From Anaerolineales bacterium (GTDB lineage Bacteria > Chloroflexota > Anaerolineae > Anaerolineales > DRMV01): a stretch of DNA of 6,799 bases. Of the stretch, positions 1 to 4,823 are shown piece by piece. The translations under genes were made by a program, and so were the position numbers. Location of the stretch: positions 1 to 6,799 of the forward strand of contig WFUL01000263.1 of NCBI GenBank assembly GCA_015484985.1. Reading direction: 5' to 3'. Within the stretch, counting starts at the first letter, position 1, and the number at the start of each line of letters is the position of its first letter. Under the pieces are notes generated by a model, which saw nothing but the letters and a program-made list of their open reading frames with translations, was not told the origin of the DNA and did no database searches.

Positions 1-3
1 GTT

Positions 4-53
4 TAACCGTCGTTCGTCGGTCGTTGTGGTTGGTCGTCGTTCGTCGGTCGTTG
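4..53. repeat. Upstream heptad array (CGTTCGT / CGGTCGT units)
   Basis: This stretch consists of 7-base units. CGTTCGT is followed by CGGTCGT at 11-24 and again at 38-51, with degenerate heptads between and around them (4-10, 24-30, 31-37). A higher-order direct repeat overlies this: the 19 bases CGTCGTTCGTCGGTCGTTG occur perfectly at 8-26 and 35-53. The 27-base period equals four heptads minus one base. The units are the reverse complement of those at 490-559, so the two arrays form inverted flanks of the S23/IVP gene. There are no CRISPR-like spacers. The array may continue left of the window. Confidence 0.85.
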
Positions 54-79
54 ACGGTTGTGAGTGAATCTTAGGTACA

Positions 80-85
80 GGAGGT
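80..85 (+). promoter_or_regulatory. Ribosome binding site that sets the S23/IVP start
   Basis: GGAGGT lies 5 bases before the GTG at 91. The same hexamer lies 5 bases before the ileS ATG and 6 bases before the oxidoreductase ATG, so this spacing is the local norm. It argues against the GTG at 64, which is upstream of the site, and against the ATG at 103, which is 17 bases away. Confidence 0.7.
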
Positions 86-90
86 GGGTG

Positions 91-468
91 GTGGCGAAGC
101 CGATGGCGCGGTCTTATCGAGATTTGGAGGTTTGGCAACGGGCAATGGAACTCGTGCTCGAACTTTACAAGGCAACGGAAACATTTCCGGCCGAAGAACG
201 CTTCAATTTGACCGAACAAATTCGACGGGCCGCGGTGTCCATCCCGACCAACATCGCCGAAGGTCATGGACGTGGACATCGCATTTTCGCCCGGCATTTG
301 AACATCGCCATCGGCTCGGCCGCCGAGGTGGATACGTTGCTCGAGTTGGCTCATCGTTTAGGCTATTTGCCCCAAGCGCGTTATCAAGGCCTCACAGACG
401 CCGTCACCCGCATCCGCATGATGCTCTCCCGGGTGTACAAAGCGATTCACGAAACACCAACACCCTAA
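91..468 (+). CDS. Four-helix-bundle protein of the S23/IVP (23S rRNA intervening sequence protein) family
   Basis: This is a 125-residue protein of the S23/IVP four-helix-bundle family, related in fold to the Avd accessory protein of diversity-generating retroelements. The molecular role of free-standing members is not established; basic surfaces suggest nucleic acid binding. The family signature is visible: an N-terminal RDLEVWQRA (residues 10-18), the hallmark QIRRAAVSIPTNIAEG (43-58) and GSAAEVDTLLELAHRLGY (75-92). The length matches the usual 115-130 residues, with no signal peptide or membrane segment. I chose the GTG at 91 from the GGAGGT 5 bases upstream; ATG 103 (121 residues) is the main alternative because many homologues begin MARSYRDLEVW-like. 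Leucine codons are TTG 6, CTC 5, CTT 1, TTA 1, CTG 0, unlike ileS. Inverted heptad arrays flank the gene. No terminator separates it from ileS, so co-transcription is possible. Family assignment is firm and function is unknown. Confidence 0.88.
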   Translation: MAKPMARSYRDLEVWQRAMELVLELYKATETFPAEERFNLTEQIRRAAVSIPTNIAEGHGRGHRIFARHLNIAIGSAAEVDTLLELAHRLGYLPQARYQGLTDAVTRIRMMLSRVYKAIHETPTP

Positions 469-489
469 CCGACCTACAACCCACAACTA

Positions 490-559
490 ACGACCGACGA
501 CCGACGAACGACCATCTGCCAAACACGAACGACGACCGACGGTCGACGAACGACGAATA
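490..559. repeat. Downstream heptad array (ACGACCG / ACGAACG units)
   Basis: Ten consecutive heptads run in one phase: ACGACCG, ACGACCG, ACGAACG, two divergent units (511-524), ACGAACG, ACGACCG, ACGGTCG, ACGAACG and ACGAATA. The array starts 21 bases after the S23/IVP stop codon and ends two bases before the GAGGAGG of the ileS ribosome binding site, so it makes up most of the visible ileS leader. It is inverted relative to the array at 4-53. One unit (539-545) is partly flipped, giving the palindrome CGACCG-A-CGGTCG at 533-545. The array is neither an intrinsic terminator (no T tract) nor a CRISPR (no spacers). Confidence 0.85.
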
Positions 560-560
560 A

Positions 561-568
561 GAGGAGGT
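561..568 (+). promoter_or_regulatory. ileS ribosome binding site
   Basis: GAGGAGGT, with GGAGGT at 563-568, lies 5 bases before the ATG at 574. It is a near-perfect Shine-Dalgarno sequence and abuts the end of the heptad array, so any structure formed by the array could affect its access. No T-box element (conserved TGGNACCGCG-type motif) is visible between 469 and 573. Confidence 0.8.
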
Positions 569-573
569 GCTCC

Positions 574-3500
574 ATGTTCCGACCCACGCGTCCGCAGGTC
601 TCCTTCCCCAAACTCGAAGAGGAGATTCTCGCCTTCTGGAAGGAGCACGATATCCCCCGCAAGCAGACGGAACAGCGGGAAGGGCGTCCCAGGTTCGTCC
701 TCTATGAAGGGCCGCCCACGGCCAACGGACGTCCCGGCGTGCATCACGTCCTCAGCCGGGTGTTCAAGGACATCTTCCCCCGCTACCGGGCCATGCGGGG
801 ATACCAGGTGGTCCGCCGGGCAGGATGGGATACCCACGGCCTCCCGGTGGAACTGGAAATCGAAAAGAAACTGGGGTTCAAGACGAAGCACGACATCGAA
901 GCCTACGGCGTGGCCGAGTTCAACCGGTTGTGCCGGGAGTCCGTCTTCGCCTACATCAAGGACTGGGAGGAACTCACCGAGCGTATCGCCTTCTGGGTGG
1001 ACCTCAGCGACCCCTACATCACCTATACCAACGCGTACATCGAGAGCATCTGGTGGATTCTGAAGAACTTCTGGGACCGGGGTCTGCTTTACCGGGACTA
1101 CAAGGTGGTGCCTTACTGCCCCCGGTGCGGGACGCCTCTGGCCGACCACGAAGTGGCCCTGGGATACGAGGAAGTGGATGACCCCTCGGTGTACGTGCGC
1201 CTGGTGCTGGAAGACCAGCCCGACACCGCCCTCCTGGTCTGGACGACCACGCCCTGGACCCTGCCCGGCAACGTGGCCGTGGCCGCCCACCCCGACTACA
1301 CCTACGTGAAGGTCGCCCGCGCCCGGGAGGACGGCTCCACCGAGTACCTCATCCTGGCCGAGGAACGGCTTGCGGCCGTCTTCCCCAAGGAAGACCTGGA
1401 GGTGGTGGAGCGCTATACCGGCAAGGACCTGGCCGGATGGCGGTATCGCCCCCTGTACACCTTCCTGCCCACCGAGGGCAAGCGGGCCTATGAGGTGGTT
1501 TTGGGCGAGTTCGTCACCCTGGAGGAGGGTACGGGCCTGGTGCATATGGCGCCGGCCTTCGGCGCGGAGGACATGGAGATGGCCCGTCGCTACGACCTCC
1601 CCGTGCTCCTCACGGTGGACGAGGATGGGCGCTTCATCGACGCGGTGAAGCCCTGGGCCGGCATGTGGGTCAAGGACGCGGACAAGCACATCATCCGGGA
1701 CCTGAGGGAGCGTGGCCTGCTCCTCAAGGCCGAAACCTACCGGCACAACTATCCCCACTGCTGGCGGTGTAAGACCCCCTTGCTCTACTACGCCCGGCGC
1801 TCCTGGTTCATCGCCACCAGCCGCTTCAAGGACAAACTCCTGGAGGCCAACGAGCGCATCCGGTGGATTCCCGCGCACATCAAGCACGGTCGCTTCGGCA
1901 ACTGGCTGGAGAACAATATCGACTGGGCCCTGAGCCGGTTCCGCTATTGGGGAACCCCGCTGCCCATCTGGCGTTGCGACCACTGCGGCCACGAGGAGTG
2001 CATGGGCTCCCTGGCCGACCTGGAGGCTCGGGTGGGCCATCCCCTCAAGGACCTGGACCTGCACCGGCCCTACGTGGACGAGGTGACCTACCCCTGCCCC
2101 GCGTGTCGACAGGGCACCATGCGCCGCTACCCAGAAGTCATCGACGTGTGGTTCGACTCCGGGGCCATGCCTGTGGCCCAGTGGCACTTCCCCTATGAGA
2201 ACCGGGACGCCTTCTGGTCCACCTTCCCCGCGGACTACATCTGTGAGGGCGTGGACCAAACCCGGGGTTGGTTCTACTCCCTCCACGCCATCAGCACGTT
2301 GCTCTTCGGTCGGGAGTGCTACAAGAACGTTATCTCCCTGGGCCTCATCCTGGACGAGAAGGGCGAGAAGATGTCCAAGTCCAAGGGGAACGTGGTGGAC
2401 CCTTGGTCCGTCATCAACGTCCACGGTGTGGACGCCCTGCGGTGGTACCTCTTCACCGCCGCGCCGCCGGGGGACAACCGTCGCTTCTCCGTAGACCTGG
2501 TGGGCTCCGCGGTGCGGGAGTTCCTGCTGCTCCTGTGGAACGTGTACCACTTCTTCGTGACCTACGCGAACCTGGACGGATGGACGCCGGACCCCAACCG
2601 ACCCAAGACCTACACCGTCCTGGACCGGTGGCTGCGTTCCGAGTTGCACACCCTGGTGAAGGAGGTCACGGCCGCGCTGGAGGACTACGACGCGGTGCGG
2701 GCCACCCGCCCCATCCAGCGCTTCGTGGACCGGCTCTCCCGTTGGTACGTGCGCCTGAACCGTCGGCGCTTCTGGAAGGGTGAGAACGACGCGGACAAAG
2801 AGGCGGCCTACGCCACCCTGTACGAAGCCCTGGTCACCCTGGCGTACCTGCTGGCCCCCAGCACGCCCTTCGTGGCCGAGGCCCTGTACCAGAACCTGGT
2901 GCGTTCGGTGGACCCCAACGCGCCCCTGTCGGTGCACCTGGCCGACTGGCCCGAAGCCGACGAAGCGGCCATCGATGAGACCCTGAACCGGGAGATGGAC
3001 CTGGTCATTCGCCTGACCTCCCTGGGCCGGGCCGCGCGGGAGAAGCACAACATCCGCCTGCGCCAGCCCCTGAAGGAGGCCCTGGTGGCCATCGGCCGGG
3101 TCTGGGAGCGGGACGCGGTGCGGCCTTATCTGGACCTGATGGCCCAGGAGTTGAACGTGAAGACCATCCGCCTGCTGGACTTCCCCGACGTCATCGGCGA
3201 GTATGTCATCCATCCCCTGCCCAAACAACTGGGCCAGAAGTACAAGGCCCTGTTCCCCAAGATTCGGCAGGCCATCCTGAGCCTGGACCCCAAGGAGGTG
3301 GCCCACCGGGTCCTGGCCGGGGAAGCCTTCGCCGTGGAGGTGGAGGGCCAGACCTACACCATCCAACCGGATGAGGTCGAGGTCCGCCTGGAGCCCCGCA
3401 CGGGCTACGCCGTGGCCATGGAAGGTCCTTACGTTGTGGCCCTGGATACGGCCCTGACGCCCGAACTGCAGCGAGAGGGCTGGGTCCGGGAATTCGTCCA

Positions 3501-3729
3501 TCGGGTGCAGAACCTGCGCAAGGATGCGGGGCTGGAACTGACGGACCGCATCCGGGTGTACGTGCACGCCGCGTCGCCCGCGGTTCGGGAGGCGATGGAA
3601 GGACATCGGACGTTCATCTTGAACGAGGTCCTGGGGACGGACATGGTGGAAGGCGTGCCCGATGGGGTGCCCTCGGTCTCCTTCACCCTGGATGGTGAAC
3701 AGGTCACTGTGGGCCTGGAAAAGGTCTAA
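574..3729 (+). CDS. ileS: Isoleucyl-tRNA synthetase, type 2 (IleRS2), GxHH variant
   Basis: This cytoplasmic class Ia enzyme joins isoleucine to tRNA-Ile with ATP and edits valine. Its 1051 residues match the family. The start is supported by GAGGAGGT just upstream and the typical MFRP...FPKLEEEILAFW opening. The ATP-binding signature is G55-V56-H57-H58 within PTANGRPGVHHV, where most class I enzymes have HxGH. The second signature, KMSKS, is intact at 599-603. The CP1 editing domain lies at about 190-390, with WTTTPWT (223-229) and the conserved Asp333 in GAEDME. Cysteine pairs at 182/185, 396/399, 468/471 and 508/511 suggest zinc knuckles. DVWFDSG is at 524-530. The anticodon-binding domain starts near 680. 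The C-terminus lacks the CxxC zinc finger of bacterial type 1 enzymes. CEGVDQTRGWFYSLH and KSKGNVVDPW also fit type 2. In known bacteria IleRS2 is linked to mupirocin resistance. Whether another ileS exists in the genome cannot be seen. Confidence 0.97.
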   Translation: MFRPTRPQVSFPKLEEEILAFWKEHDIPRKQTEQREGRPRFVLYEGPPTANGRPGVHHVLSRVFKDIFPRYRAMRGYQVVRRAGWDTHGLPVELEIEKKLGFKTKHDIEAYGVAEFNRLCRESVFAYIKDWEELTERIAFWVDLSDPYITYTNAYIESIWWILKNFWDRGLLYRDYKVVPYCPRCGTPLADHEVALGYEEVDDPSVYVRLVLEDQPDTALLVWTTTPWTLPGNVAVAAHPDYTYVKVARAREDGSTEYLILAEERLAAVFPKEDLEVVERYTGKDLAGWRYRPLYTFLPTEGKRAYEVVLGEFVTLEEGTGLVHMAPAFGAEDMEMARRYDLPVLLTVDEDGRFIDAVKPWAGMWVKDADKHIIRDLRERGLLLKAETYRHNYPHCWRCKTPLLYYARRSWFIATSRFKDKLLEANERIRWIPAHIKHGRFGNWLENNIDWALSRFRYWGTPLPIWRCDHCGHEECMGSLADLEARVGHPLKDLDLHRPYVDEVTYPCPACRQGTMRRYPEVIDVWFDSGAMPVAQWHFPYENRDAFWSTFPADYICEGVDQTRGWFYSLHAISTLLFGRECYKNVISLGLILDEKGEKMSKSKGNVVDPWSVINVHGVDALRWYLFTAAPPGDNRRFSVDLVGSAVREFLLLLWNVYHFFVTYANLDGWTPDPNRPKTYTVLDRWLRSELHTLVKEVTAALEDYDAVRATRPIQRFVDRLSRWYVRLNRRRFWKGENDADKEAAYATLYEALVTLAYLLAPSTPFVAEALYQNLVRSVDPNAPLSVHLADWPEADEAAIDETLNREMDLVIRLTSLGRAAREKHNIRLRQPLKEALVAIGRVWERDAVRPYLDLMAQELNVKTIRLLDFPDVIGEYVIHPLPKQLGQKYKALFPKIRQAILSLDPKEVAHRVLAGEAFAVEVEGQTYTIQPDEVEVRLEPRTGYAVAMEGPYVVALDTALTPELQREGWVREFVHRVQNLRKDAGLELTDRIRVYVHAASPAVREAMEGHRTFILNEVLGTDMVEGVPDGVPSVSFTLDGEQVTVGLEKV

Positions 3730-3740
3730 AGGACGTCTCG

Positions 3741-3775
3741 GCCGGGGGACCCTTCCTCCGTCCCCCGGCTTTTTT
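3741..3775 (+). terminator. Intrinsic terminator of ileS
   Basis: A perfect 10-bp GC-rich stem (GCCGGGGGAC at 3741-3750 with GTCCCCCGGC at 3760-3769) has a 9-base loop and is followed at once by six T residues (3770-3775). It begins 11 bases after the ileS stop codon. It also lies only three bases before the next gene's ribosome binding site, so it may act as a partial terminator that sets how much ileS transcript continues into the oxidoreductase gene. Confidence 0.92.
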
Positions 3776-3778
3776 CAC

Positions 3779-3784
3779 GGAGGT
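3779..3784 (+). promoter_or_regulatory. Ribosome binding site that sets the oxidoreductase start
   Basis: GGAGGT lies 6 bases before the ATG at 3791. It fixes this ATG as the start, although the reading frame is open back to 3662 inside ileS. The site begins three bases after the T tract of the ileS terminator. Confidence 0.85.
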
Positions 3785-3790
3785 GGTCTT

Positions 3791-4711
3791 ATGGCGTATC
3801 CGGAAATCGCCTTGATGATTGAAGGGCAAAACGGTCTGAATTGGGCACGCTGGAAAGGCATTTTGAAGGCCGCGGAGGACCTGGGCTTCGTGGGCGTGTT
3901 CCGTTCCGACCATTTCACCAACGCCCGGCCCCCGGACAAAGACTCCCTGGAACTGTGGGTTTCCCTCACCTACGCGGCGACCCATACCCGACGCATCGAA
4001 TTCGGCCCCCTGGTCACGCCCATGAGTTTTCGGCATCCGGTGCACACTGCGCGCATGGCGAAAGACGTGGACGACCTTTCGGGCGGGCGTCTGGTGCTGG
4101 GCGTGGGCGCGGGCTGGCAGGAACGCGAGCACCGTATGTTCGGTTTCCCCCTGGGCTCTATGCGGGAACGTTTCGAGCGTCTGGAGGAGGGCCTGGAGGT
4201 CATCACCCGCTTGTTGCGGAGCGAGGAACGGGTGACCTTCCACGGCCGTTACTTTCATCTGGAGGAGGCCATCCTGCTGCCCCGTCCGGCACGGCCCGGT
4301 GGCCCTCGGATTTTGGTAGGCGGCAATGGGGTGCGGCGCACCCTGCCCCTGGTGGCCCGTTATGCCGACGAATGGAACGCCCTCTTCCTCACCCCACAGG
4401 GATTCGCGGAGCGTAATGCCCGTCTAAACGAACTCCTGGAAAAACAGGGCCGCCGTCCCGAGGAGGTGCGACGCTCCCTGATGACCGGTCTGCTCTTCGG
4501 TCGGAACGAAGCCGAACTGCGACGCAAGTTGGAGGGACGGCCTCCGGCCGAGGAACTCCGGGCCCGGGGTCTCATCGTGGGGACGCCGGAGCAGGTGCGG
4601 GAACAGGTCGCGGCTTTGGGGGAAGCGGGCGTGCAGCGCCTCATGCTCCAGTGGCTGGATTTGGACGACCTGGAGGGTCTGGCCGCGCTGGCCGAGGCCG
4701 TGGTGGCTTAA
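3791..4711 (+). CDS. LLM-class F420-dependent oxidoreductase (Rv1855c-like family)
   Basis: This is a 306-residue luciferase-like TIM-barrel flavin/F420 enzyme. Members of this group use reduced or oxidised coenzyme F420 (some use FMN) for hydride transfer on substrates that are mostly unknown; no substrate can be assigned here. Visible family features are the N-terminal strand EIALMIEGQNGLNWARW (residues 5-21), FRSDHF (37-42), the hallmark SGGRLVLGVGAGWQEREH (97-114), a phosphate-binding-like ILVGGNGVRR (174-183) and YADEWNALF (191-199). The closing segment GTPEQVREQV...GVQRLMLQW is also typical. Length is normal, with no signal peptide or membrane segment, so it is a cytoplasmic protein. 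The start is the ATG preceded by GGAGGT; the frame is open further upstream but only within ileS. There is no space for a promoter between the ileS terminator and this start. A strong bidirectional hairpin follows. The superfamily call is firm; cofactor choice (F420 rather than FMN) is inferred from the family. Confidence 0.92.
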   Translation: MAYPEIALMIEGQNGLNWARWKGILKAAEDLGFVGVFRSDHFTNARPPDKDSLELWVSLTYAATHTRRIEFGPLVTPMSFRHPVHTARMAKDVDDLSGGRLVLGVGAGWQEREHRMFGFPLGSMRERFERLEEGLEVITRLLRSEERVTFHGRYFHLEEAILLPRPARPGGPRILVGGNGVRRTLPLVARYADEWNALFLTPQGFAERNARLNELLEKQGRRPEEVRRSLMTGLLFGRNEAELRRKLEGRPPAEELRARGLIVGTPEQVREQVAALGEAGVQRLMLQWLDLDDLEGLAALAEAVVA

Positions 4712-4761
4712 TTCCCTGCGGGGCCTATCTCGTGTCGTACGCGTTTCTACCGGGGCATGAG

Positions 4762-4803
4762 AAAAAAGATGAGGCGGCGGGAAACCGCCGCCTCATCTTT
4801 TTT
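4762..4803. terminator. Bidirectional terminator between convergent genes
   Basis: A perfect 19-bp inverted repeat (4762-4780 with 4785-4803) closes on a GAAA tetraloop (4781-4784). The inner 13 bp (GATGAGGCGGCGG) are mostly GC, and the outer 6 bp are A:T. Transcripts from either side therefore end in a run of U: six T at 4798-4803 on the plus strand, and the complement of the A tract at 4762-4767 on the minus strand. It serves both the oxidoreductase gene (stop at 4711) and glyS (stop at 4824). The rest of the 112-base gap, mainly 4712-4761, holds nothing I can recognise. Confidence 0.95.
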
Positions 4804-4823
4804 GGACTCGCTTGGCTCCTGGT

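Larger units (their letters stand above)
4..559. mobile_element. Candidate cassette: S23/IVP gene between inverted heptad arrays
   Basis: The block comprises the left heptad array, the S23/IVP gene and the right heptad array in opposite orientation. The best inverted match is 16 perfect base pairs, 36-51 with 497-512; 9-24 is an equal alternative on the left. Leucine codon use in the gene (none of 13 is CTG) contrasts with the CTG-rich ileS next door, which suggests separate origin. The block sits directly in front of the ileS ribosome binding site. No transposase, integrase, reverse transcriptase or clear target-site duplication is visible, so mobility is inferred. It could instead be an old, locally expanded repeat region around a resident gene. 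The left boundary is uncertain because the window starts there. Confidence 0.35.

Noticed and set aside
51..79. TTGACG at 51-56 as a promoter -35 box for the S23/IVP gene
   Set aside because: No acceptable -10 box follows at 16-18 bases (GGTACA matches only two positions). Transcription from it would start in or next to the ribosome binding site.
64..90. GTG at 64 as the start of the S23/IVP gene
   Set aside because: The GGAGGT at 80-85 lies inside this extension, and the extra nine residues do not resemble the family N-terminus.
4..559. CRISPR array or diversity-generating retroelement
   Set aside because: The repeats are 7 bases long with no unique spacers. No reverse transcriptase, template repeat or variable repeat is visible, although S23/IVP shares its fold with the Avd protein.
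84..560. A 158-codon plus-strand frame overlapping the S23/IVP gene and the right array
   Set aside because: It is in a different frame from a recognised protein. Its C-terminal part is just translated heptads, rich in Thr, Asn, Asp and Arg, and it has no family resemblance.
487..3606. A 1039-codon open frame on the minus strand opposite ileS
   Set aside because: It lies almost wholly antisense to a clear, full-length ileS and has no recognisable family features. Its end reads through the heptad array. Long antisense frames are expected where GC-rich codon use removes stop codons from the opposite strand.
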